From Engelhardtia mirabilis (GTDB taxonomy: Bacteria > Planctomycetota > UBA1135 > GCA-002686595), in assembly GCA_007751255.1 (NCBI GenBank), contig CP036296.1:4340001-4404000 (forward strand): a stretch of 64,000 bases of DNA. The letters run 5' to 3'. The notes under the pieces are model-generated. The model was given only the letters and a program-made list of their open reading frames with translations. It searched no databases and was not told the origin of the DNA. Below are positions 1-10,893 of the stretch, piece by piece; position 1 is the first letter of the stretch, and every line of letters begins with the position of its first letter. A program made the position numbers and the translations under genes.

Positions 1-1322
1 GCCGAACCGGCTCTCCAGGGGCCGAGGGGCGGCTCGCCGTCGGGCGCCTGGGGTCCGCCGAGGGGCGTGGTCTGGACCACGAGCGAGGCCTCGACCGAGT
101 CCAGCGCTCCCCAGTCGACGGTCTCGCCACCGAACTCGATGGCCAATCCCTGGGCGACGTCCGAGCGCCGGGCCGACAGGATCAACCGCAGCCCGGATTC
201 GGTGAGCGCCGCGCAGGCCGCCCGTGCGGCGCCGCCCGCCCCCAGCACCAGCGCCGTGCGGGCGGTCGGTGCGACGCGCCGCGCCAGGGTCGCGATGGCG
301 CTGGCGTCGGTGTTCGTGGCGCGCCAGGTCGTGCCGACTCGCACCAGGGTGTTGGCGGCCCCCGCGCGCTCGGCCAGGTCCTCGCGGGTCGCGGCTCCGC
401 GCAGGGCGTCGAGCTTGAACGGCGCGGTGACCGCCAGGCCGTGCAGGGGCGCGAAGCGCGTCGCGAGCTCCAGGAATCGCGCGAAGTCGGACGGCTCCAC
501 CGCGGCGAACACGGCGTCGACCTCGCAGGCGCGTTGGACCGCGGCGTGGGTCCTCGGCGACAGGGAGTGCGCCACCGGGCGCCCCACCACGGCCAGGGCG
601 CGGGTGACGGGGCCCGGTCCACCGGCGGGCCAGGCGGCGCGCAGGGCGTCCAGGTCCAGCTGCCCCGGCGCGGTGGCGACGCCAGCCGAGGCGTAGGTCG
701 CGAGGCTACCGACCAGGGGTGCGAAGAGGCGGGTGAACGTGCCCGCCGCACCCGAGCAGAAGAAGGACCGGGGACCCGTGACCGATGAGCCCGCGAGCAA
801 GAGGCGCAGCCCGTCCTCGGCGCAGGCGGCCTGGGTCACGAGCTTGATGCGGCCGGCAGGTCCCGCACGGGCGCGCAGGCGCGCGAAGCGGCGCTCGAGT
901 TCCCCGTCGTCGGGGGTGCCCGCGACCAGGTGCTCGGAGACGATCAGGCGCGTGCCCGGCACGGGCTCACCAAAGCGGTCCGCCAGGTCCACGTGCACGT
1001 CGACGAGGGCCGCGCCCCGCTCCGCCGCCGCGCGCAGCAGCGCGACGCGAGCGCGCCCATCGCCCTCGAACCGGCCGAAGGCCTCGGCGCCGTGGCAGGC
1101 GACCACGAGCCTCGGCCCGAACTCGCGCGCCAGGTCCCGCATTGGATCGAGCCGGCGCGGATCTCGCGCAGCCTCGGTCAACCAGGCCCCCGGCAACAGG
1201 TCCAGCCGCAGCTCGACCACGTCCGGCCGCGCGGGGTGGGCCGCGACCTCGCGCGCCCGTTGCAACAGCGCCGGGAAGTCCGTCGCCGAGAGCGACGCGA
1301 TCACCTCGTGGGCGTCGCTCAC
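1..1322 (-). CDS. aroDE: Bifunctional 3-dehydroquinate dehydratase / shikimate dehydrogenase, C-terminus off the left edge
   Basis: I translated this by hand; it is open to the window edge (about 440 residues seen). It should catalyse steps 3 and 4 of the shikimate pathway in the cytoplasm. Residues 1-235 are a type I dehydroquinase: ELRLD (37-41), a His at 131 in SEHLVAGTP, the Schiff-base Lys at 160 in RIKLVTQ, and GPRSFFCSG...GTFTRL near 183-199. Residues 240-440 are shikimate dehydrogenase: HSLSP (252-256), VTAPFK with catalytic Lys 303, GAANTL (Asn 324), NTD (Asp 339; the next residue is Ala where Gly is usual), and a Rossmann GAGGAARAA at 361. The start is GTG at 1322-1320, overlapping the upstream stop as GTGA, so it is probably translationally coupled. 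The last part of the dehydrogenase domain lies outside the window. The fusion is like that of plants and Chlamydiae. Confidence 0.93.
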   Translation of the reverse strand, partial: MSDAHEVIASLSATDFPALLQRAREVAAHPARPDVVELRLDLLPGAWLTEAARDPRRLDPMRDLAREFGPRLVVACHGAEAFGRFEGDGRARVALLRAAAERGAALVDVHVDLADRFGEPVPGTRLIVSEHLVAGTPDDGELERRFARLRARAGPAGRIKLVTQAACAEDGLRLLLAGSSVTGPRSFFCSGAAGTFTRLFAPLVGSLATYASAGVATAPGQLDLDALRAAWPAGGPGPVTRALAVVGRPVAHSLSPRTHAAVQRACEVDAVFAAVEPSDFARFLELATRFAPLHGLAVTAPFKLDALRGAATREDLAERAGAANTLVRVGTTWRATNTDASAIATLARRVAPTARTALVLGAGGAARAACAALTESGLRLILSARRSDVAQGLAIEFGGETVDWGALDSVEASLVVQTTPLGGPQAPDGEPPLGPWRAGS

Positions 1323-2176
1323 TGCCCGTCCAGAAGTCGCCGCAGCGCGTCGATCCGCGCGGGCTCCAGGTCCTCGCTGACCAGCGCGAGCAGGCGCCGC
1401 GAGAGGGCGCGATAGGTCACGGCCACCTCGGGGTCGAGGGCCGCCAGGTGCGACTCGATCCGCGCCGCCTCGCCCCGGCGCAGGGGCCCGGTCAGGGCGA
1501 CCGCGGGCGCCAAGCGCGCGAGGTTGTCGGTGGTACGCAGCAGGAGCGACCGCGCCGCGGTGCGCGCACCCTCGGGGCTCGCGCCGCAGCGTTCGAACTC
1601 GTCCGTGGCCTGGGCGAAGAGCCCGACCAGGCCGTTCGAGAGCAGGGCCGCCGCCGCGTGGTAGCGCGCCTGGGCCACCCCGTCGCCGTCGAGCTCGATG
1701 CCTTCGCCGCCCAGGGCGCGGACCAGCTCCCCGCCGGCCGCCTTGGCCGCGGCGCTGCCGAAGAGCCCGAAGGCCGCGCCCTCGAAGGTGCGCTCCTCGT
1801 CGACCACGATCGAGAGCAGGGGGTGGGCGACGCCCACCTCCCAGCCGACCTCGGACAGGGGCGACAGGACCGACGGCGGCTCGGCTCCGGCGGTGTGGAG
1901 CGCGACGCGACCGCGTCCCGCGCCGGCGGTGGCGCAGCGGCCGGCGACCTCGGCCAGGGCGGCGTCGGTGACGCAGAACAGCAAGAGGTCGGCCTCGCGC
2001 GCCACGGCTTCTGGACCCTCGAGCATCTCGATGCCGGGGTGCCGGGTCCAGAACTCGCGGCGCTCGTAGCTGCGCGTCCAGGCCAGAACGGCGCGTCCGC
2101 CGCCGCGCTCCGTCAGGGCCCGCGCGCAGGCGGCCCCCACCGAGCCCAAGCCGACGATTCCGATGCGCTCGTTCAT
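1319..2176 (-). CDS. Rossmann-fold and DUF2520 domain protein (putative NADP-dependent oxidoreductase)
   Basis: A 285-residue protein. The N-terminus has a dinucleotide-binding motif (GIVGLGSVGAACARAL, residues 6-21), resembling pyrroline-5-carboxylate reductase and hydroxyacid dehydrogenases. The C-terminal half carries the hallmarks of DUF2520: HPLLSI, YHAAAALLSNGLVGL and LTGPLRRGEA. The substrate of this family is not established; genomic links to pantothenate genes are common, and panC is two genes upstream here. The start ATG at 2176 overlaps the ispE stop as ATGA, and the stop overlaps the aroDE GTG. A much longer upstream-extended frame exists but would lie inside ispE, so I reject that extension. 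Confidence 0.85.
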   Translation of the reverse strand: MNERIGIVGLGSVGAACARALTERGGGRAVLAWTRSYERREFWTRHPGIEMLEGPEAVAREADLLLFCVTDAALAEVAGRCATAGAGRGRVALHTAGAEPPSVLSPLSEVGWEVGVAHPLLSIVVDEERTFEGAAFGLFGSAAAKAAGGELVRALGGEGIELDGDGVAQARYHAAAALLSNGLVGLFAQATDEFERCGASPEGARTAARSLLLRTTDNLARLAPAVALTGPLRRGEAARIESHLAALDPEVAVTYRALSRRLLALVSEDLEPARIDALRRLLDGQ

Positions 2177-3180
2177 TCCGCTTCCGTCCCGACCAGCTTC
2201 GCACCGTGACCGGCCGCGCGGGCGACCGTGACCAAGCGAGTCCCGAGCCCGGCGACGACAGCGGCTGCGTGCGCTCGTTCGATCGAGCGGTGCGCCGCGG
2301 CCTCGTCGGCATGGAGCGCGAACCAGCCCGACCCGCTGCCGGCGAGGTGGTACTCGCCCGGTGCAGCGTGGTCGAGAACCGTGCGCCACTGGCCGAGTTC
2401 GGGCACGGCCTCGATGGCGGCGCGCTCGAGCCCGTTGGACAGGCCCGCGCCCTTGGAGTCGAGCGCTCCGCGCAGGGGATCCTCGAGGACGTCGCCTTCG
2501 GCCGGCGAGGTCGCGAGGTTCCCCGGTGCAAGGCCCAGGGCGCCGTAGACAGCGGCAGTCGGCGACTCGACAGCCGGCACCACCAACGCGACCCAAGGCC
2601 TGGGCTGCGGCGCTTGCAGCGGCCGCACCCGTTCGCCGCGACCGAAGCACCAGCCGTAGCCGCTCGCGCGGGTCGCGTCGAAGAAGGCCACGTCCGAGCC
2701 GAGCTCGCCCAAGAGCTCGCGGCGCTCGTCGTCGCGCAACTCGAAACCCGCCGCAGCCTCGAGGGCGAGCAGCGCGGCGGCCGCGTCGGCGCTGCCGCCG
2801 CCCAGACCCGCCCGGCTGGGGATGCGTTTGAACAGAGCCAACTCGACACCCAGCTCCGCAGGGCAGCGGCCATCGGCAGCTGCGCGCTCGAGGGCTCCGG
2901 CCGCCGCGCGCCAGACCAGATTGCGCCCGTCGACGGGCACGTCCGGGCTGGCCAGGGGTCCTTCCAGTTCGAGTGACAGGCCCGGTCTCGCGCCGAGTCG
3001 AGCGGACACGCGATCGGTCAGATCCAGGGCGAGCATGGCCGTTGCAATCTCATGGAAACCGTCTGCGCGGCGACCGAGCACATCCAGGCGCAGGTTGACC
3101 TTGGCGGGCGCGATCGCGCTGCACCAACCCTCGGTTCGCTCGACGAGTGATCGAAGCTCGGTCACGGGGCTGGCACTCAC
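2173..3180 (-). CDS. ispE: 4-diphosphocytidyl-2-C-methyl-D-erythritol kinase
   Basis: A GHMP-family kinase that phosphorylates CDP-methylerythritol in the MEP isoprenoid pathway. Visible signatures are the N-terminal APAKVNLRL, then DGFHEI, and the ATP-binding glycine loop RIPSRAGLGGGSADAAA near the middle. Near the C-terminus LAGSGSGWFAL matches the third GHMP motif. The chosen start is GTG at 3180 (335 residues), which forms a GTGA overlap with the panC stop. This matches the other junctions of the block; an ATG seven codons upstream (3201) is possible but would lie 24 bases inside panC. Confidence 0.93.
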   Translation of the reverse strand: MSASPVTELRSLVERTEGWCSAIAPAKVNLRLDVLGRRADGFHEIATAMLALDLTDRVSARLGARPGLSLELEGPLASPDVPVDGRNLVWRAAAGALERAAADGRCPAELGVELALFKRIPSRAGLGGGSADAAAALLALEAAAGFELRDDERRELLGELGSDVAFFDATRASGYGWCFGRGERVRPLQAPQPRPWVALVVPAVESPTAAVYGALGLAPGNLATSPAEGDVLEDPLRGALDSKGAGLSNGLERAAIEAVPELGQWRTVLDHAAPGEYHLAGSGSGWFALHADEAAAHRSIERAHAAAVVAGLGTRLVTVARAAGHGAKLVGTEAE

Positions 3181-4085
3181 GCCTGCTCCGTCGGGCCGCA
3201 AGCACCGCCGGATCGCAGACTCGCGAGCGGGGGCCCGTCGAGGCGCAGGTTGTCGATCAGTCGCACGCGTCCGAGTCGCGCCGCTACGAGGGCTTGGGCC
3301 CGATCGAGTCGGTCGACGTCGGTGGGCACGCGCTCGAAACGCTCGGGGTCGCGCAGCTCGGCGTACTCGACCTCGAGCTCCCGCAATTCGGAGTGCATCG
3401 CCGAGCGCAGGACCCCGACGCCGCGCTCACCCGCCGCGAAGAGCGATTGGGCCCGCGCCAGGGCCCGGGAGAGGGCCACCGCGAGGGGGCGCTCGGCCGG
3501 GGTCAGGAGCAGGTTGCGGGACGAGCGCGCCAGGCCATCGGATTCGCGCGAGGTCGGACAGACCACGATCTGCGGGTAGCCGAGGCGTTCGGCGACCGCG
3601 CGCACGACCAGGGTCTGCTGGAAGTCCTTCTCGCCGAAGTAGGCCCGCCGGGGCACGACCAGCTCGAACAGGCGGCGCACGATCGTCGCCACGCCGTCGA
3701 AGTGCCCGGCGCGGCAGGCGCCCTCGAGACCCTCGGCTGCGGCGCCGGCGGGCTCGCTCTCGATCCCCTCGGCGGTGGCGGACTCGGGGAAGAAGCCGGC
3801 CAGGGTCCCCGTGAAGACCATCTGGCAACCCGCGCCCTGGAGCAGCTCCGCGTCGCGCTCGAAGTCGCGCGGGTAGCGCGAGAGGTCCGCGGGGTCGTCG
3901 AACTGCAGGGGGTTCACGAAGACACTGACGCAGGCCAGGTCGTTCTCGGCCACCGCCCGCCGCACCAACTCGAGGTGGCCCTCGTGGAGCGCCCCCATGG
4001 TCGGCACAAAGCCGAGCGTGCGCCCCTCCTGGCGACGGGCCTCGCACCAGGCGCGCGCCGCCGTCGGATCGTCGTATCTATGCAT
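3177..4085 (-). CDS. panC: Pantothenate synthetase (pantoate-beta-alanine ligase)
   Basis: A 302-residue cytoplasmic enzyme making pantothenate from pantoate, beta-alanine and ATP. The N-terminal VPTMGALHEGH (about residues 27-37) is the HxGH-type nucleotide-binding signature. FVNPLQF, YFGEKDFQQ and the DGLARSSRN loop are also family hallmarks, and the length is standard. It is the first gene of the panC-ispE-DUF2520-aroDE block. The ATG is directly preceded by a strong hairpin and no Shine-Dalgarno is visible, so initiation may be unusual. The family alignment (about 26 residues before VPTMG) supports this start. Confidence 0.95.
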   Translation of the reverse strand: MHRYDDPTAARAWCEARRQEGRTLGFVPTMGALHEGHLELVRRAVAENDLACVSVFVNPLQFDDPADLSRYPRDFERDAELLQGAGCQMVFTGTLAGFFPESATAEGIESEPAGAAAEGLEGACRAGHFDGVATIVRRLFELVVPRRAYFGEKDFQQTLVVRAVAERLGYPQIVVCPTSRESDGLARSSRNLLLTPAERPLAVALSRALARAQSLFAAGERGVGVLRSAMHSELRELEVEYAELRDPERFERVPTDVDRLDRAQALVAARLGRVRLIDNLRLDGPPLASLRSGGACGPTEQA

Positions 4086-4119
4086 GCGGGCCCGCGGAGG
4101 AAGTCCTCCGCAGGCCCGC
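4086..4119 (-). terminator. Strong hairpin abutting the panC start codon
   Basis: A 16-bp stem (left arm 4086-4101, right arm 4104-4119) with one mismatch and a 2-base loop. It lies about 120 bases downstream of the mscS-like stop and immediately upstream of the panC ATG. There is no U-tract. It could terminate the mscS transcript, or mask the panC initiation region if both are on one RNA. The structure is seen directly; the role is inferred. Confidence 0.5.
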
Positions 4120-4237
4120 CGATTCTGCGCCCGGTGCCGGGGCGGTCAAGCTCCGGCTGGGAGCGCTTGCCCGCGGGCCGGCTGCCCGGGGGTCGCGGTC
4201 GGCCGACTCGGCCTCCCGCAACCCCGGGATCCGGGGC

Positions 4238-5461
4238 TCAGACCTTCGAGGTCTGCGACGCAGGGGCCGCGGAGCCGGAGTTCGAGCCCTGGGCCGCGGT
4301 CGGGGTGATCTCGACCTGGTGCATGTGGACGTCCCGCTGCGGGAACGGGATCGAGATGCCCTCGGCGTCGAAGCGCTCCTTCACGGCGCGGGTGAGGTCC
4401 CAGTAGACCGCCCAGTAGTCGCCGGTCTTGGTCCACGGACGCACGATGAAGTTGACCGACGAGTCGCCCAGCTCGTGCACCTTGATCACCGGAGCCGGCT
4501 CGGCCAACACGAGCTCGTGGCCGGTCACGACTTCGGTCAAGACGCGCTCGGCGTGGGCCATGTCGTCGCCGTAGCCGATGCCGAAGGTCATGTCGACGCG
4601 GCGCGTGGTGTTGGCCGTGACGTTGGTGATGACGCCGCCCCAGATGCCGCCGTTGGGCACGATCAGGCGCTGGTTGTCGGGGGTCAGGATGGTGGTCGAG
4701 ACCAGGCTCATCGCGTCGACCTTGCCGGTCACACCGCCGGCGCTGACCACGTCACCGATGTCGTAGGGACGGTAGAACAGGATCATCATCCCCGCGGCGA
4801 AGTTGCCCAGGGTGTCCTGCAGCGCGAAGCCCAACACGAAACCCGCGACACCGAGGCCGGCCAACAGCGGGCCGACCGCGACGCCGAGCTGGCTCAGGAT
4901 GACCAGCACCCCGACGGCCATGACGGCCTTCTGGGCCATGCCGATCAGGAACTCCTTGAGCAGGCTGGAGGCCTTGATCTTCGGCGTGCTGAGCGCCTTG
5001 CGGGTCGCCTTGCCGACGACGCCGGCGATGATCTTGAAGACCATCCAGATGACCAGGATCACGATCACTTGGACCAAGAAGCCCGGGCCATCTTCGATGA
5101 CCCAGTCCTTGCCGGTCTTGATCCAACCTTCCACGAGGCCGACGCCACCGGCGAACGAGACGATCTTCCCGGTCGCCTCGGTGTAACGGCTGTCGACGTT
5201 CGTCTTGCCTTCCGCGTCGCCGGCATCGGCGAGCGCATCCGCCGCCGCCTTGTGCGCAGCGTCCAGCGCGTTGCGCGCTTCGGTCAGCGCCTTCTTCGCG
5301 TCGGCGTCGTCAGGAGCCGCGGTGGCGGCTTCGCTGGCGGCATTGAAGGCGGTCAGCGAGGCATCGAAGGCGGAGACTTCGGCCTGCTGCGAGTAGCCGA
5401 CCGAAGCGAAGAAGGAGCTCGCTACCAGGGCGAGCGCTGCGATGAAGGAGTTGCGGAACAT
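4238..5461 (-). CDS. MscS-family small-conductance mechanosensitive channel with exported N-terminal extension
   Basis: A 407-residue membrane protein. It starts with a signal peptide (FIAALALVASSFFASVGYS), followed by an Ala/Asp-rich helical extramembrane segment (to about residue 115) that is probably coiled. The MscS core has hydrophobic helices near 150-180 and 205-230. The pore and beta region GVAGFVLGFALQDTLGNFAA is followed by RPYDIGDVV and VPNGGIWGGVITN, typical of MscS. It releases osmolytes under membrane tension in characterised relatives. ATG at 5461 is preferred because the signal peptide begins there; the upstream extension reads as non-coding. It stands alone between a long intergenic region and the panC hairpin. 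Confidence 0.9.
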   Translation of the reverse strand: MFRNSFIAALALVASSFFASVGYSQQAEVSAFDASLTAFNAASEAATAAPDDADAKKALTEARNALDAAHKAAADALADAGDAEGKTNVDSRYTEATGKIVSFAGGVGLVEGWIKTGKDWVIEDGPGFLVQVIVILVIWMVFKIIAGVVGKATRKALSTPKIKASSLLKEFLIGMAQKAVMAVGVLVILSQLGVAVGPLLAGLGVAGFVLGFALQDTLGNFAAGMMILFYRPYDIGDVVSAGGVTGKVDAMSLVSTTILTPDNQRLIVPNGGIWGGVITNVTANTTRRVDMTFGIGYGDDMAHAERVLTEVVTGHELVLAEPAPVIKVHELGDSSVNFIVRPWTKTGDYWAVYWDLTRAVKERFDAEGISIPFPQRDVHMHQVEITPTAAQGSNSGSAAPASQTSKV

Positions 5462-5978
5462 GGGGGGATCTTGGATTCGATTGACTCGTCGGCCAGCGTC
5501 GTCGCTTGCCGCGTGAGGGGGGGGGCGGGACCCGGCTCGCCCGGTCAGGGCACAGGTCCTCGGCTTCGGTCGGGCCCGATCGTAGTTGCAGGAGCATCTC
5601 GGCATGCGAATCAGGACACCGAGTTGCCTTGAATCTGCCGCCGCTGACAGAACTCGCACAGCCTATCGCGCGGGGTCCTCGACCCCTCGCCCGACGCGTC
5701 CTGGAATTGTGGGGACCGAGCGAGCGGTCCCCCGGCGCACGCGCAACCCCCTGGCCCGGCCTCCCTTCCCCGCCGCCGATATCGAGACACGCCACAGCGG
5801 ATGTCGACAGGCCGGATGCGTTCCGGCGACCCGCACCGCGGACGCCGGGGGGCGCGGCGCTCGCGTGGCTCCTTGGGATCCGCACGAGGGGTTCGCGTCA
5901 GACCCGACCGCCGGCGCATCCGCCCTACCGCCCTACCGCCCTACCGACCGACGGGACCGCCGTGGCTCCGTCGCGCGA
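5462..5978. other. Long intergenic region with an 8-bp tandem repeat and a G-run
   Basis: About 517 bases between the mscS-like gene and the end of the subtilase gene. No convincing coding frame is present: the short ORFs are Arg/Pro/Ser-rich and lack family motifs. It holds a run of eight G (5518-5525) and three copies of an 8-bp unit CGCCCTAC (5921-5944). A TAGGCT hexamer on the minus strand (5665-5660) could be a -10 element for the mscS gene, but this is weak. Confidence 0.6.
5921..5944. repeat. 8-bp tandem repeat, three copies
   Basis: The unit CGCCCTAC is repeated three times in perfect tandem, followed by a fragment CGACC. It lies about 35 bases beyond the stop of the subtilase gene, in its 3' untranslated region. 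The function is unknown; it may vary in copy number between strains. Confidence 0.8.
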
Positions 5979-7916
5979 TCAGGGCACCATCTGCAGCGGC
6001 GCCGGGTCCGGCGGCTGGATGGCCAGGTAGGGAATCGGCCCGACCACGATGCGGATGAAGGTGTGGTTGAAGACCAGGCCGGCCAGGAACGGGTTCTGAC
6101 CCCCGGGGATCGTCAACGAGGCGATCGCGCGCCCCTGCGTGTCGAAGGCCGAGAAGGTATTCGAGAAGATCCCGACGTTGGCTTGGGAGATGGTCAGGTT
6201 GGTCCAATTGTCCGGCACCAGGGGCAGGACGAAGCCGTCGAGCGACAGGCCCGGCGAAGTCCCCGAGGCGCTGCCCAGGAGCAGGTAGATGGCTCCTGCC
6301 CCACCACTTCCCGCCAGCAGCTCGAAGGTCTGCGAGCCGCCCGCCGCGAGGGAGATCTGGCCCGGCGAACCGAGGATGGCGTCGCGTTGGCCGAGAGCCA
6401 GCTCCACCGCCGCGCGCGCGCTCGGAAGTCCGTTGCCGAACTGTTCGTCGAAACCGAGGGTCCCCAAGTCGGTGGCCGTGGCGGCGAGCATCAACTCGAC
6501 CCGATCCGGTTGCAGGGTCGGATCCGCGGCCATGACCAAGGCGGCCACACCAGCGACCAAGGGCGTCGCGAAGGACGTTCCGTTCAGCGTGACGTAGTCG
6601 CCGAGGCTTCCGCCGTTGAAGCCCGAGCGGTCCGTGGTGTCGATGCCCACACCGGGCCCGACGAGTCCCAGGCCGGGTCCGGTGTTGCTGAAGCTGGCCT
6701 TGGAACCTGTGGAGTCGATCGCTCCGACGGAGACGACTGAATCCAGGCTGCTGGGATACGAGACCGACGCGGCCGAGAAGTTTCCGGACGCGGCGAAGTG
6801 GATCACTCCCTGGGTCTTGGCCAGCTGGTAGCGGGCGTCGATGGCCGCCGAGGTGAAGCCGTAGGAGTTGCTATTGACGGTGACGCGCGCACCGTTGGTC
6901 ACGCCCCAGTCGAGGGCGTCGACGGTCCAACTGGCGTTGGAGGACCAGGAGCCCGAACACACGGGCGGTGTGAACTCGGAGATCATCGCACGCGCCGCGA
7001 GCACCGGTGATGCCGGCGCGCTGCCCACCACACCCGTGGCGTTGTCCGCGATCGCCGAGACGCAACCGGCCACCCACGTGCCGTGGTTGTCACAGGCGTT
7101 GAACGGCAAGCCACCAGTCCCGCCGTCGTCGGTGAAGTCCTCGCCGCCGGCCACATTCAGGTCCGGGTGCATCAGGTCGACGCCTGTGTCGATCACGAGC
7201 ACCGCAACCGAAGCCGAGCCGGTCGAGAGGTCCCAGGCTTCGACGGTGTCGAGGTCGACGCCGACCTGGCCACCGTTCTGGCCGGTGTTCTGGTGTGCCC
7301 ACTGCTGGGGGAAGAGCGGGTCGTTGGGCGTCGAGAGCCCGCCCTGGCCGGTGATCCACCAGTCCGGCTCGACCCAGGCCAGGCGCCCGTCGGACGCCAG
7401 AAGCTCGACGGTCTCGAGCAGGGCGTAGCCATCCCGTTCCGGCGAGGACATGACCAGGGCGCCGGGGATGCCGCCCAGTTGCGCCGACTCGAGGTTCAGC
7501 TCCGGAGCGAGGTCGGCCGCCGCGGCCAGGGCCTGTTGCATCTGCGCATCGCGACCACACAGGAGTAGCCGCGGTTGGGGAGCTCCCCAGCCGGCCGCCG
7601 GATCGAGGCGAGGGTCGCCCAGGGTCGGGCCGGCGAAGAGCACCTCGGGGGAGGTCGTGAGGATCGCAACCGCCTCGCGCAGCCCCTCGTCGGTGGTGGG
7701 CTCGACCTCGACCAGGCCCCAGCCCGCACCGGGCAGGGCGCGCACGCCGCGCGGCTCCAGCCCGGCCCAGCGCGCCAGATCCGCATGGTCGCTCGATCCC
7801 GGCGCCAGCCGCACCAGGACCTGGTCGGTCCGGACCCGGGGTCTGATGACCACCCCGGGGGCGGGCGCGGGCACCAACGTGAGGACCGAGAGGCCGAGCA
7901 GAATGGAATCGAGCAT
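5979..7916 (-). CDS. Secreted subtilisin-like serine protease (S8 family)
   Basis: A 645-residue exported protease. A signal peptide occupies residues 1-20. The stretch 27-190 looks like a propeptide region; it includes a fervidolysin-like DQVLVRLAPG segment. The catalytic domain runs about 205-515 with Asp 243 (VIDTGVD), His 278 (NHGTWVAG), oxyanion Asn 379 (AASGN) and Ser 448 (NGTSFATPLVAG), so the triad is intact. The C-terminal 130 residues form a beta-rich domain of a type common at the end of planctomycete secreted proteins. It stands alone, flanked by intergenic DNA, and is probably self-processing in the periplasm or outside the cell. Confidence 0.93.
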   Translation of the reverse strand: MLDSILLGLSVLTLVPAPAPGVVIRPRVRTDQVLVRLAPGSSDHADLARWAGLEPRGVRALPGAGWGLVEVEPTTDEGLREAVAILTTSPEVLFAGPTLGDPRLDPAAGWGAPQPRLLLCGRDAQMQQALAAAADLAPELNLESAQLGGIPGALVMSSPERDGYALLETVELLASDGRLAWVEPDWWITGQGGLSTPNDPLFPQQWAHQNTGQNGGQVGVDLDTVEAWDLSTGSASVAVLVIDTGVDLMHPDLNVAGGEDFTDDGGTGGLPFNACDNHGTWVAGCVSAIADNATGVVGSAPASPVLAARAMISEFTPPVCSGSWSSNASWTVDALDWGVTNGARVTVNSNSYGFTSAAIDARYQLAKTQGVIHFAASGNFSAASVSYPSSLDSVVSVGAIDSTGSKASFSNTGPGLGLVGPGVGIDTTDRSGFNGGSLGDYVTLNGTSFATPLVAGVAALVMAADPTLQPDRVELMLAATATDLGTLGFDEQFGNGLPSARAAVELALGQRDAILGSPGQISLAAGGSQTFELLAGSGGAGAIYLLLGSASGTSPGLSLDGFVLPLVPDNWTNLTISQANVGIFSNTFSAFDTQGRAIASLTIPGGQNPFLAGLVFNHTFIRIVVGPIPYLAIQPPDPAPLQMVP

Positions 7917-8046
7917 GGCTGGAGGGGGGTGGGCCGTGGCAGCGGACCACCTGACCCTACCACCACCGCCGGGACCGCGCAGGTTCGGGTGCGGTAGCCC
8001 CCTCGCAGCTGCCCGAGAAGGCCCGTTGGCCGCCCGGGAGAGGGAA

Positions 8047-8531
8047 TCAGTGACTGGCCAGGGCCGCGGACGAGCCCAACCCCGCCAGCAGCTCCGCCAC
8101 CGAGCCGGACTGACTGGGGATCCGCAGGCCGGGCTCGAGGCTGGCCAGCGGACCCAGGACGAAGGTGCGCTGGTCCATGCGCGGGTGGGGAACCGTCAGG
8201 CGGGGTCCTCGGATCCGCCGCTCCCCGAACAGGAGCAGGTCCAGGTCCAGGGTCCGGGGGCCATCCGGGACCTGCCGTTCGCGCCCGAAGCGGGCCTCCA
8301 CGGCCTGCAGCAGCTCGAGCAGCGCCTCGGGCTCGCCCGCCCAGCGGACCTCGGCCACACCGTTCAGGAACCGCGGCTGGCCCGGGGGGCCGCCCACGGG
8401 GTCGGTCTCGATCAGGGTCGAGACCCGCAGCAGTTCGAGGCGCGGGTCCGCGGCGAGGGATTCCAGGGCGCCGGAGATCTGCGCTTCGGGGTCGCCGATG
8501 TTCGCCCCCAGCCCGAGCCAGGCCACCTCGC

Positions 8532-8535
<4 letters not shown>
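8047..8535 (-). CDS. folK: 2-amino-4-hydroxy-6-hydroxymethyldihydropteridine pyrophosphokinase
   Basis: A 162-residue folate-pathway enzyme that transfers pyrophosphate from ATP to hydroxymethyl-dihydropterin. Motifs: LGLGANIGDP at the N-terminus, RFLNGVAEV, GPRTLDLDLLLFG (the metal-binding Asp pair) and VPHPRMDQRTFVLGPL. The start is GTG at 8535, overlapping the pssA stop as GTGA, so translation is probably coupled. A longer frame reading through from upstream is only a shadow of pssA. Confidence 0.93.
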
Positions 8536-10880
<2,345 letters not shown>

Positions 10881-10893
10881 GGGCGATCGAATC

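Noticed and set aside
5462-5978. Possible gene in the long region upstream of the MscS-like gene
   Set aside because: All frames are low-information Arg/Ser/Pro sequence and stop codons interrupt any reasonable candidate.
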